Shown here: in pieces, positions 54,406-61,686 of the stretch | Position numbering within the stretch: position 1 is the first letter of the stretch | Layout of the letters: each line of letters starts with the position of its first letter | Virus record (IMG/VR): IMGVR_UViG_3300044700_000345 | Coordinates: 16,983 to 80,982 of that record | Origin: a virus | DNA length: 64,000 bases | Reading direction: 5' to 3' (one strand) | Notes under the pieces: model-generated | What the model saw: the letters and a program-made list of their open reading frames with translations, nothing else | What the model was told of the DNA's origin: nothing | Database searches by the model: none | Translations under genes and position numbers: made by a program

Positions 54406-54500
54406 TCTCCTGGTTTACCACCACGGCTTTCACGCATTACACGATTTTTAATGCGTTCCCGCAATTCAGGTTTTGTGTACTTGGTTTTATCTTCAGCCAT
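54396..54500 (-). CDS. DUF5872-like N-terminal part, 34 aa
   Basis: MAEDKTKYTKPELRERIKNR, then SRGGKPGEWS and TAG. This is the N-terminus of the DUF5872 family; it stops in the middle of the conserved string. The ATG overlaps the end of endonuclease VII gene 2 by eight bases. Confidence 0.65.
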   Translation of the reverse strand: MAEDKTKYTKPELRERIKNRVMRESRGGKPGEWS

Positions 54501-55101
54501 AGCTTCCTCGTTGTTTAAGGTAAAGAACTGCACTTGTCAGTACTTCTATATTATCACCGAACAAGCCCAAGGCCCTGTTGCATTCTTTGCAAAGCAAGCC
54601 ACGGAACTCGTTTGTTGCGTGATTGTGGTCCATTGCTAGATCGTGGGTGTCTTTAGGCGGGCTTTTGCAAATAGCGCATTTACCTTCTTGCACTTTAAAC
54701 ACCTGTTCATATTGTTCTTTTGTAATTCCTCTGCGTTCATATTTTTTACAAGAATGGTGCAACTTGTTTTGACCTTGTTTCTTAACCGCAAGGTAATGTT
54801 CTTTATTGTTTTCTACCCATTTGTCCCATTTGATTTTGTTACATGATTTACATGAAGAATGTAAATATAAGTTGCCATCCTGTTTTCTTCTTCTAAAGCA
54901 ATCCCAATTCAAATAGTGAGCACATTTAGAACATTGTTTTTGACCCTCGGCTCCATATAAAAGTTTGAAGCGGCAATTTACCAAGGACCTGCAATCTTTG
55001 CAAACACTGTCTCTTTTTGTATTGCCAGCTGAAGTGTGCCCTTTGTTGTGAAAATTTTCATGTAGTTTTCTGATTCCGCACTCACGGCAGAGTTTTTGCA
55101 T
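54493..55101 (-). CDS. Endonuclease VII-type HNH (homing) nuclease 2
   Basis: 202 residues. Two N-terminal zinc modules (CRECGIRKL, CKDCRSL; CSKCAHYL, CKSCNKI), then RRGITKEQYEQVFKVQEGKC, LAMDHNHATNEFRGLLCKEC and NRALGLFGDN. Same family as 52585. It lies between a truncated and a fuller DUF5872-like frame, with its end overlapping the start of the latter; this is typical for a free-standing homing nuclease placed in or next to its target. Confidence 0.88.
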   Translation of the reverse strand: MQKLCRECGIRKLHENFHNKGHTSAGNTKRDSVCKDCRSLVNCRFKLLYGAEGQKQCSKCAHYLNWDCFRRRKQDGNLYLHSSCKSCNKIKWDKWVENNKEHYLAVKKQGQNKLHHSCKKYERRGITKEQYEQVFKVQEGKCAICKSPPKDTHDLAMDHNHATNEFRGLLCKECNRALGLFGDNIEVLTSAVLYLKQRGSYG

Positions 55102-55136
55102 TGGGTTGTCTGTGCTTTTCTTACAATAGCACAGAA

Positions 55137-55235
55137 TTATTGACCCGGCTTACCCACCTTAGATCCTGCCATCACGCGATCTTTAATGTTCTCGCGTACT
55201 TCAGGCTTAGTGTATTTAGTCTTTTCCTCTGACAT
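55137..55235 (-). pseudogene. Truncated DUF5872-like N-terminus, 32 aa
   Basis: MSEEKTKYTKPEVRENIKDR, then GSKVGKPGQ and TAA. It is a diverged copy of the 34-residue frame at 54500. In the same frame after the stop comes RKAQ (from AGAAAAGCACAG), the next conserved residues of the family, and 9 bases later the nuclease gene begins. A CTGTGC/GCACAG hairpin follows the stop. Start overlaps the upstream stop (TAATG). Confidence 0.7.
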
Positions 55236-55489
55236 TATTTATACAACCCCATTCGACGAGCTTCGTCAAGTGTTCCCGGAGCAGTTGCTCCTGCATTTAT
55301 TGTTGTAAGACCAACAGCAGGTAAAGATAAATAAGGTGTTCCAAATAAATACCCGGCAACTTGATTTACTGGGTCTTGGGTTGAAGATGCAAAACCATGC
55401 CCTAAACCAATTTTAGCTGCTTCATTTAGTCCCCCTGGGATAGGTCCAGGTTGACGCATAAATTTGCCGGCTAATTGAAATAGATTCAT
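55235..55489 (-). CDS. Minus-strand protein with LAGKF motif, 84 aa
   Basis: MNLFQLAGKFMRQPGPIPGG, then HGFASSTQDPVNQVAGYLFG and LPAVGLTTINAGATAPGTLD. Shares the LAGK[YF] N-terminal string with the islands at 26007 and 29632 and late-style composition. Possibly virion-associated. Confidence 0.65.
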   Translation of the reverse strand: MNLFQLAGKFMRQPGPIPGGLNEAAKIGLGHGFASSTQDPVNQVAGYLFGTPYLSLPAVGLTTINAGATAPGTLDEARRMGLYK

Positions 55490-55539
55490 TTTGAAATTAT
55501 TTCTTTCTTTTATTTTACTTGGTATTGTCGTTACATAAT

Positions 55540-55610
55540 CAACGCTCCTGGAATCGAACCAGGTAATGTAAACCCTTGTCGGGTTGCCTTATCCTTTCGG
55601 CCTAGCGCTG
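55540..55610 (-). tRNA. tRNA-like gene with collapsed anticodon loop and G3-U70
   Basis: Acceptor CAGCGCT/AGCGTTG (seven pairs including G3-T70), D-arm GCC-GAAAGGATAA-GGC with A14, GG and A21 in place, T-arm CCTGG-TTCGATT-CCAGG, discriminator A, no encoded CCA. The anticodon arm pairs perfectly as AACCC/GGGTT but leaves a 5-nt loop GACAA. No 7-nt register gives U33. G3-U70 with A73 is the alanine identity set. A decayed or non-decoding tRNA-like RNA. Confidence 0.6.
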
Positions 55611-55883
55611 AGGTGTGGGTCCCATCCCCACTGGATCCATCAATGAGGCTAATGGATGCAACCCCTCCGTATCAGCCGGATGGCACGCCGGATAGATGAC
55701 TTCCAGTTCAGGATGAATCGGGTGTGTCGCCTTTTAAACTATGTGTCTAACGCGCACAGGGACCCGATCTCTATCAATCAGAATTCTAACAAAAAATCTC
55801 CGGGTGTCAAGCCGGAGAATAATAGATTTACTTACCGCTTCCATTCGGTTGTTACAGAGAAGTTGACTACTTCCGGTAGAAGT
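55611..55883. other. Structured gene-free region upstream of the tRNA-like element
   Basis: No gene recognised. Contains several pairs: ATCGGGT/ACCCGAT (minus strand, 55725-55780), ATCCAT/ATGGAT (about 55636-55660), CCGG-ATGGCACG-CCGG (about 55676-55693) and GTGGG/CCCAC. May be a non-coding RNA or decayed tRNAs. Confidence 0.4.
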
Positions 55884-56087
55884 CTACAGCCCAGTTCGCT
55901 CTGTCACGGGTCCATTGAATTTACTCATGAGTTCATCCATGTGCTCCAGGGATTCGATGCGCATGAGGATGTCGGTCAATGTGTGAATGGTGATTGGCTT
56001 TTCGGTTCTTGCAGCAAATGCAAGAGCTTCCCGTAGATTGAGTGTGGCTGCATCTACGGAGTCTTTGACGGGTGTCGTTAGGGCCAT
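55884..56087 (-). CDS. Small helical protein, 67 aa
   Basis: Start at ATG 56087 (MALTTPVKDSVDAATLNLRE); the longer frame overlaps the upstream gene. Helical, with TLTDILMRIESLEHMDELM. Function unknown. Confidence 0.65.
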   Translation of the reverse strand: MALTTPVKDSVDAATLNLREALAFAARTEKPITIHTLTDILMRIESLEHMDELMSKFNGPVTERTGL

Positions 56088-56127
56088 GGTTGGGGTAATA
56101 ATTTTTATTTTACAGTAGCAAGGGACT

Positions 56128-56769
56128 TTATTCTTCCCAAATCCAGCCAACCTGGTAGTCATCAAAGTACGGTTCACCGCCAAGGGCTTCGATGAGTTCG
56201 TAGACTAGGCGACCTTTACCTAGGCGTTTGCCTTCGGGAGTCACAATATTGTCATCAATTACAACAAGGGTTCCGGGTTTTAGGCAGTGACGTGCAGCAA
56301 ACAACTCTTTGAGATGATGAGCTGCCGGTTCGCAGTCACGGTTCCAGTCAGTAATGTTATATGAATCCATGTAGAGAAGGTCAATTTTACCCTCCAGGGA
56401 TGCAAGGAATTCTACTGAGTCTTGGCATACAACAATAGCGTGATCAGTTTCGGAGAATGCTAGGTCACAAGCTTTTTGTTCATTGTCTACTGACCAGAGA
56501 ATCCCGCCATGAGCAGCCACATACTGATCAAACAAAAGGGTTGAGCAGCCGTCGCCTTCGTAATTGTTTTCCTCACGGTATGTGCCAGTTTCAACAATGA
56601 CTGGCTCTCTAATGCCCCCCAGGTAGTCAAAGATTTGTTCAAAGGTGTTGGCGCGTTTGCCAAGGCGTGGTTTGATTTGATCCCAGTAGATATCCCAGCA
56701 TGTTAATTCGCTAGTTGTCGATTCGGATGTAGTCAATTTTTTGGTCTTTGAGGAGGATTTCGTGGGCAT
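56128..56769 (-). CDS. SAM-dependent methyltransferase-like protein, 213 aa
   Basis: VIVETGTYREENNYEGDGCS (Rossmann motif I region), GGILWSVDNEQKACDLAF (motif II acidic loop), DLLYMDSYN and HCLKPGTLVVIDDNI. The order fits class I methyltransferases of the Methyltransf_24 type. Substrate unknown; phage enzymes of this type modify sugars, DNA or small molecules. The N-terminus overlaps the upstream 50-residue gene by 59 bases. Confidence 0.72.
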   Translation of the reverse strand: MPTKSSSKTKKLTTSESTTSELTCWDIYWDQIKPRLGKRANTFEQIFDYLGGIREPVIVETGTYREENNYEGDGCSTLLFDQYVAAHGGILWSVDNEQKACDLAFSETDHAIVVCQDSVEFLASLEGKIDLLYMDSYNITDWNRDCEPAAHHLKELFAARHCLKPGTLVVIDDNIVTPEGKRLGKGRLVYELIEALGGEPYFDDYQVGWIWEE

Positions 56770-56863
56770 CTGCTTCGTCTAGAGCATAGTCATCAAATGC
56801 TAGCTTACGGAAGGTCTCTCCGTCTTCTTCGCCATAATAGAAACGGACGGTGTTGCTAACCAT
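56711..56863 (-). CDS. Acidic small protein, 50 aa
   Basis: MVSNTVRFYYGEEDGETFRK, then YALDEADAHEILLKDQKIDY. It overlaps the methyltransferase start in another frame. Codon periodicity and composition look protein-coding. Function unknown. Confidence 0.55.
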   Translation of the reverse strand: MVSNTVRFYYGEEDGETFRKLAFDDYALDEADAHEILLKDQKIDYIRIDN

Positions 56864-56902
56864 GATTTGTTGTTAGAATAAAACCAATATACAAGATTAT
56901 GC

Positions 56903-57736
56903 GTGGGTACCTCCAAGAATTCCAGCCTTAAGGTATGGGAACCCACGCTTCAGGTTCTGAATAAGAACCCTGTACGCATTACGTTGAATGGGAAAAGGCA
57001 CTATACTACACCGCTGAAGCAAGGTGCCGCGCCATCGGTTACCACAATTCTTTCGCAGACTGCATCAGAAGCAAACAAGCAAAAGCTTGAGATGTGGTCT
57101 AAGAATAATCCAGGTGTGAAGGAGGCTGCTGCCGAGAGGGGCACAGCTATACACTATGGTATGGAGTGCTACTTAAAAAAAATTGAACACGAAGTTCCAG
57201 CGGAGTATGCAGAGTTTTGGACGGGGATGCCAGGGATACTGGATCAGTTTGAAGAAATTATTTGGGCGGAATCCCCGCTACTGGAAGCACATCAATTCAC
57301 TGTGGGTGGCGATAATGTGGCTCGTGTTTGGGGTTGTGATGATCAAGGTCGCGCTTGGGCTGGCGCTCCTGATATTATTGGCGTGGTCGGTGGTAAGTTG
57401 ACGCTGGCCGACTTGAAGACTTCGGTTAAACCATATAGCAGAAGGTGGCCAAAAGATTTGGAGAAGGGGTCTCCAGAGTGGAGAGACCTGCTCGGTGGTC
57501 ACATGAAATTCAAAAAGACATGTAAACAATTAGCGGCTTACGATTTAAGCATTGAACAGACGTTGGGGATGAAGGTACAACAGGCAGCCATATTGGTATC
57601 AACTCCTGTGCGTACCCAGGTCTTTAAGATTTCACGGCGCTTCCTGGATATGTTGAGGACTGACTGGCTGGCAATTGTTAAGGAATACTACGCTCAGGTG
57701 AATGAATACGGGATGCAAGACCGAGATTTAATTTAA
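56903..57736 (+). CDS. PD-(D/E)XK exonuclease, RecB/Cas4-like
   Basis: 277 residues, GTG start. ERGTAIHYGMECYL (helix with His), GAPDIIGVVGGKLTLADLKT (G-D-x13-D-K catalytic motif) and CKQLAAYDLSIEQ (Q--AY motif) are the RecB-family nuclease signature. It probably degrades or processes DNA during replication and recombination, like the exonucleases beside polymerase and helicase genes in T7-like phages. Confidence 0.85.
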   Translation: MGTSKNSSLKVWEPTLQVLNKNPVRITLNGKRHYTTPLKQGAAPSVTTILSQTASEANKQKLEMWSKNNPGVKEAAAERGTAIHYGMECYLKKIEHEVPAEYAEFWTGMPGILDQFEEIIWAESPLLEAHQFTVGGDNVARVWGCDDQGRAWAGAPDIIGVVGGKLTLADLKTSVKPYSRRWPKDLEKGSPEWRDLLGGHMKFKKTCKQLAAYDLSIEQTLGMKVQQAAILVSTPVRTQVFKISRRFLDMLRTDWLAIVKEYYAQVNEYGMQDRDLI

Positions 57737-57791
57737 CATTTGCCTTTGGCTAGGGAGCTGTAGGATAAAAAGAACGACCGCCCCCAACCCC

Positions 57792-57977
57792 GTGGAGATC
57801 CGACTTTCAGTTGGTGAGTGGATGAATGCGCTCCAACGTCACATGGAAAATGCGACGGATGGAGATTGCTTTTTTCTTCCAACCGACATACATCTTCATG
57901 CTTATTGGCTAGTGAAAGAGGCCTCGTTCCCCCAACGGCAGTTTAAAGTAAAAAGAGTGGACCCCATCAACGCATGA
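57792..57977 (+). CDS. Small protein, 61 aa
   Basis: GTG start; EIRLSVGEWMNALQRHMENA, then FFLPTDIHLHAYWLVKEAS. Coupled to the primase-helicase gene by ATGA. May be an accessory of replication by position. Confidence 0.6.
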   Translation: MEIRLSVGEWMNALQRHMENATDGDCFFLPTDIHLHAYWLVKEASFPQRQFKVKRVDPINA

Positions 57978-60631
57978 GCAGCGAAATTGTACAGGCCCTT
58001 CGGCCAGGCGAAATTAATCTTGGTTACATTCCTTTAGACTGGCCACTTACCCCACTGGGCGGCAACAAGAATCCTTATGTTGATGGTTGGCAAAATAAAC
58101 CTTTTAGTCTTCGGGAAATTGAAGAAGAGATTGCTGGTGGTCAATGCAAAGCCATTGGACTCATTGGTGGTCCTGTCTTCAACTTGCCTTATGGTTTGGT
58201 GTGGGTGGATGTGGATGGCTCAAGTGTATACCCCCTCATCGAAAAAATTACAAACAAAAGTTTTGCAGATGCCCTGCCAAGGACGCTAACTATTTGTAGC
58301 GGTAAGACTGGCAGGGAACGGCGCCTGTATAAGATTGCACGCGATAAGCAGTTGCACTTTGTTCGTAACAAATATACATGGACTGCTGAGGTAAAGGGCG
58401 AGAAGCTAGAGATCCTTTGGTCAAAGCACCAGGGTGTATTGATGGGTTTGCATCCGGAAACGGATGGATACTTTACGCCAGATGGGTTGGGTTATGAGTG
58501 GGCAATGAACCTTCCGGAATTTCCGGAGTGTTTGTTGAATGAGATTATTACCAAGAATGTAAAGCAAGGTGTACCTGCCAAAGAGGTGACCCGAATGGTT
58601 GGTCCGGGGTTTGTGGTGCAGGCTGAAATCTCCTTGGAGAGAGACATGCAGCTTGCCGTTGAAGCAATGCAAGCCCTGCCCGCAGAGGCAGCAGATGACT
58701 ATGACATCTGGCTCACCATTGGTCAATCATTACATTCACTAGATGAATCATTGCTTGAAGAGTGGGATGAATGGTCTAAGCAAAGTGATAAACACAAAGA
58801 AGGTGAATGCCACAAGCGTTGGCTTTCTTTTAGTAAAGGTGGTGGACGTGGCATTGGTTCATTGTTTTACATCGCCAAGGAAAATGGTTGGTCTCCCCCT
58901 GAAGATCACAAGGTAAAAAGCGTTGATGATGAGATGCTTGAACAATTGGCAAAACTTCCTACAGACACGGACACACAAGAGATGGACACAATTTTAGCTG
59001 TGCAAGCAGTCAAAGCAACAGAAGCAAAGCAAGCAGAACCTAAGGCAAAGCGCGGGCCAGGTAGGCCGCCACTACCTAAGACGGAAACAGTAAAGAAAGA
59101 AAGTAGGCGCAACGCTTCGGCTGATGTTGTTGCAGATGTAGTGCTGCAAATGTATGAAGACAATTTAGTGTTTAGCTTGAAGCATAATCAATTTTTTATG
59201 TATGAGCGAGAGGGACAAGGGCTTTGGTCTCCCATGAGTAAGGTTGAAGTGGCTGGAGATATCCGTAGCAAACTGCTACAAGTACGAAATAAGGGCGGAA
59301 TTATTGAGGGATTTAATACCAAGTTGATCAATGATGTGAACGATCAACTTCAATCGGCACTGTACTTTAAGGAGTGGTATGAAGGTAGTCGTTACCTTTT
59401 GTTTACCAATGGGGTACTAGATATTGAGACTAGGGAACTGCTTCCTTTTAATAGGGAACTGTACCTGACGCAACAACAACCATACGCATATGATTTGGCT
59501 GCCACTTGTGAAGAAATTGTTAAGTGGTTGAAGCATGTGCAACGTGATAGTTGGAATCGCACCCAAGTGTTAAGGGCCTGGCTGCGTGCAACACTGCTTG
59601 GTCGCTACGAAATGCAGAAGTTTGTTGAGATTGTTGGACCAGGAAAGTCTGGGAAATCAACCTACGCAAATTTAGCTGTAGCACTGGTGGGTAGGAAAAA
59701 TGTATATTCAACTGACTTTGAGAATCTAGAGAAGAACCGATTTGAGGCAGCCGGTTACATGGGTAAAAAACTCTTGCTGTTCCAGGATGCTGATAGATGG
59801 GGTGGGTCGGTCTCAAGGTTGAAAGCGATTACAGGTAGTGACTGGATTCGGTCGGAACGTAAGTATCAGAATGAGAATCAAGAGCCTTTCCAATTTAAAG
59901 GTGTCGTAATTATTACGGCAAACGAAGCTATTCAATCGACAGACTATACGTCAGGCTTGGCACGTCGTCGTCTTACTATTCCATTTGACCGACCGTTCAC
60001 GGGCGGGCCTAATGAACAAAGAGAATTGATTAAGTTCAACCAGAAGGGTGAACCGGAGGGAGATTTTGCTCCGTTGCTGCCAGGGTTGGTGAACTGGTTA
60101 TTGGATATGACGGAGGAAGAGATGCGGAGTTACCTGATGGAAACCTCCAAGCGGGTGGAGTTCTTTAAGAAGTATGAGAAGATGCAGAACCTGCGGTCCA
60201 ATCCGCTGCTTGATTGGCTGGAGCATAAGGTAATTTATGATCCGGGTGTTGCCAGTGCAATTGGTTTTACAAAGAATGCACCGATGGGTTCATCCAATAT
60301 TTATGCCAACCAAGACAAGTGGTTGTACGCAAGCTATGCAGAGTTTAGTAGGCAGTGCAATACGGGGGTCATGTCTCGTAGTCGTTTTGAAGTTTTGTTG
60401 ATGGATATCTTGACCCATCAGTTGGACTTGAAGGTGTTCAGTAAGCGCACTACTAGGGGAGTACGTATTATTAATGTGTCGGTACGGGAGTCTAGCCCTA
60501 AGTATGAGGGGTGGCCAAGCGTAGTAGAGATTTCGTCAGACCGACTGAAATACAAAGAATTTTATGGTATTGACTACAGTGCAGAATCTGATGTCAGAAT
60601 GGAAGATGATTTAGAAATCAGCGATGAGTGA
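57974..60631 (+). CDS. Primase-polymerase / SF3 helicase (D5-like)
   Basis: 885 residues. N-terminal prim-pol domain: YIPLDWPLTPLGGNKNPYVD, LVWVDVDGS (DxD, about residue 76), CSGKTGRERRLYKI. A PriCT-type region follows (DYDIWLTIGQSLHSLDESLL ... KRWLSFSKGGGRGIGSLFYI). After a Lys/Pro linker comes the SF3 helicase: GPGKSGKST Walker A (about 555-563), LLLFQDADRW Walker B (about 600), VVIITANEAI motif C and a DNA-binding C-terminus. It primes and unwinds DNA for the family A polymerase. Confidence 0.92.
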   Translation: MSSEIVQALRPGEINLGYIPLDWPLTPLGGNKNPYVDGWQNKPFSLREIEEEIAGGQCKAIGLIGGPVFNLPYGLVWVDVDGSSVYPLIEKITNKSFADALPRTLTICSGKTGRERRLYKIARDKQLHFVRNKYTWTAEVKGEKLEILWSKHQGVLMGLHPETDGYFTPDGLGYEWAMNLPEFPECLLNEIITKNVKQGVPAKEVTRMVGPGFVVQAEISLERDMQLAVEAMQALPAEAADDYDIWLTIGQSLHSLDESLLEEWDEWSKQSDKHKEGECHKRWLSFSKGGGRGIGSLFYIAKENGWSPPEDHKVKSVDDEMLEQLAKLPTDTDTQEMDTILAVQAVKATEAKQAEPKAKRGPGRPPLPKTETVKKESRRNASADVVADVVLQMYEDNLVFSLKHNQFFMYEREGQGLWSPMSKVEVAGDIRSKLLQVRNKGGIIEGFNTKLINDVNDQLQSALYFKEWYEGSRYLLFTNGVLDIETRELLPFNRELYLTQQQPYAYDLAATCEEIVKWLKHVQRDSWNRTQVLRAWLRATLLGRYEMQKFVEIVGPGKSGKSTYANLAVALVGRKNVYSTDFENLEKNRFEAAGYMGKKLLLFQDADRWGGSVSRLKAITGSDWIRSERKYQNENQEPFQFKGVVIITANEAIQSTDYTSGLARRRLTIPFDRPFTGGPNEQRELIKFNQKGEPEGDFAPLLPGLVNWLLDMTEEEMRSYLMETSKRVEFFKKYEKMQNLRSNPLLDWLEHKVIYDPGVASAIGFTKNAPMGSSNIYANQDKWLYASYAEFSRQCNTGVMSRSRFEVLLMDILTHQLDLKVFSKRTTRGVRIINVSVRESSPKYEGWPSVVEISSDRLKYKEFYGIDYSAESDVRMEDDLEISDE

Positions 60632-60986
60632 TGGACGGCACTTAATTCTGGACCTGTACGGATGCAGTCCAGAAATCTTGGATGACTATGGCGAGCTTCA
60701 ACGTTTCTTGGAGATTGCGTTGGTGCTTGCCAAGGCAAACATCTTGAGGATTATCGGTGAGAAGTTCGAGCCTCAGGGGGTTACGCTGCTAGCACTGCTA
60801 TCAGAATCCCATGCCAGTATCCATACCTGGCCTGAGTTGGGTTATGCAGCAATTGATTTGTATACCTGTGGCGATACTACACTTACGCATAAGGCTGCTG
60901 AATTTTTAAAAGTAAAACTTAAAGCAACAACTGCGGACGAAAGAGAGTTACGTAGGTCCACAACATTGCCCAGTAATCTGCAGTAA
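60624..60986 (+). CDS. speD: S-adenosylmethionine decarboxylase
   Basis: 120 residues. LLSESHASIHTWPELGYAAI and DLYTCGD match the class 1B AdoMetDC of bacteria: self-cleavage between Glu61 and Ser62 creates the pyruvoyl group, and His67 and Cys82 are in place. The product supplies aminopropyl groups for spermidine. As in other cyanophages carrying speD, polyamine supply during infection is a likely role. Overlaps the helicase gene by eight bases. Confidence 0.94.
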   Translation: MSDGRHLILDLYGCSPEILDDYGELQRFLEIALVLAKANILRIIGEKFEPQGVTLLALLSESHASIHTWPELGYAAIDLYTCGDTTLTHKAAEFLKVKLKATTADERELRRSTTLPSNLQ

Positions 60987-61024
60987 ATCGGAAATTATCC
61001 GATCTTCCTTGGATTTGTTATAAT
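60987..61024 (+). promoter_or_regulatory. Hairpin and TATAAT before the HNH gene
   Basis: ATCGGA-AATTA-TCCGAT (60987-61003) lies just after speD and may be a weak terminator. TATAAT at 61019-61024 is preceded by TTATCC at 18-bp spacing, a possible promoter for the HNH gene. Confidence 0.45.
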
Positions 61025-61080
61025 TGTGAGGTAGCGAAGCGCTAACTTCCTACCTCTTGGCAACCACTACTACTGGTCAC

Positions 61081-61686
61081 ATGACTATCTTATCAGAATG
61101 CCCTGGAGAGGGCTACAAGCTGTGCAGAAAAAAACTGCACTGGTATCAAGGCAAAACATGTAAAGCCTGTCGCAATATCAAAGCTAATATTGATTATCAT
61201 GAAAAAGCTGCAAAAGGAATTGCATGGCATCAACAAAATAAAGAAGCGCATAACGCGGCGGGAAAAAAACAATATTGGCAAAACCGTGAACAAAGAAAAA
61301 ATAAATGGAAGGAGTGGCGCACAAATAATTTAGAACACGACTTGAAACGCAACCAAAACTACGCACAAAAAAATAAAGACGTAGTAAAACGCAAGGCGGC
61401 ACGTCGTAGGGCAAATAAAAAAACACAGACACCAGAATGGGCAAATCTTGAAAAGATTAGTTATGTGTATCGGAACTGCCCCGATGGTCACCATGTAGAT
61501 CACATCTATCCTTTAAAAAGCAATTATATGTGTGGTCTTCATATTGAAACTAACTTACAAATTCTTTTGAGTACTGAAAACATGTCCAAAGGCAATAGAA
61601 CTTGGCCCGGTCAGCTCGACTGTCAAAAGCTGCCAATATCGGTTATATTTTCTAAAGAGTTAACAAACTTATTAAATGACAACTAA
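61081..61686 (+). CDS. HNH endonuclease (homing-type)
   Basis: 201 residues from ATG 61081. Zinc pair LCRKKLHWYQGKTCKACRN, long Lys/Arg/Asn/Gln helix (WQNREQRKNKWKEWRTNN), then HHVDHIYPLKSNYMCGLHIE, TNLQILLSTENMSKGNR: the HNH pattern DH-x-PL and N-L-L---N. AT-rich and strongly basic, as expected for a mobile free-standing nuclease between two host-acting genes. Confidence 0.85.
   Translation: MTILSECPGEGYKLCRKKLHWYQGKTCKACRNIKANIDYHEKAAKGIAWHQQNKEAHNAAGKKQYWQNREQRKNKWKEWRTNNLEHDLKRNQNYAQKNKDVVKRKAARRRANKKTQTPEWANLEKISYVYRNCPDGHHVDHIYPLKSNYMCGLHIETNLQILLSTENMSKGNRTWPGQLDCQKLPISVIFSKELTNLLNDN

Noticed and set aside
55611-55790. Further tRNA genes or a tmRNA upstream of the tRNA-like element
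   Set aside because: Several stems exist, including ATCGGGT/ACCCGAT, but no T-loop or D-loop signature and no tag-like reading frame with flanking tRNA halves.
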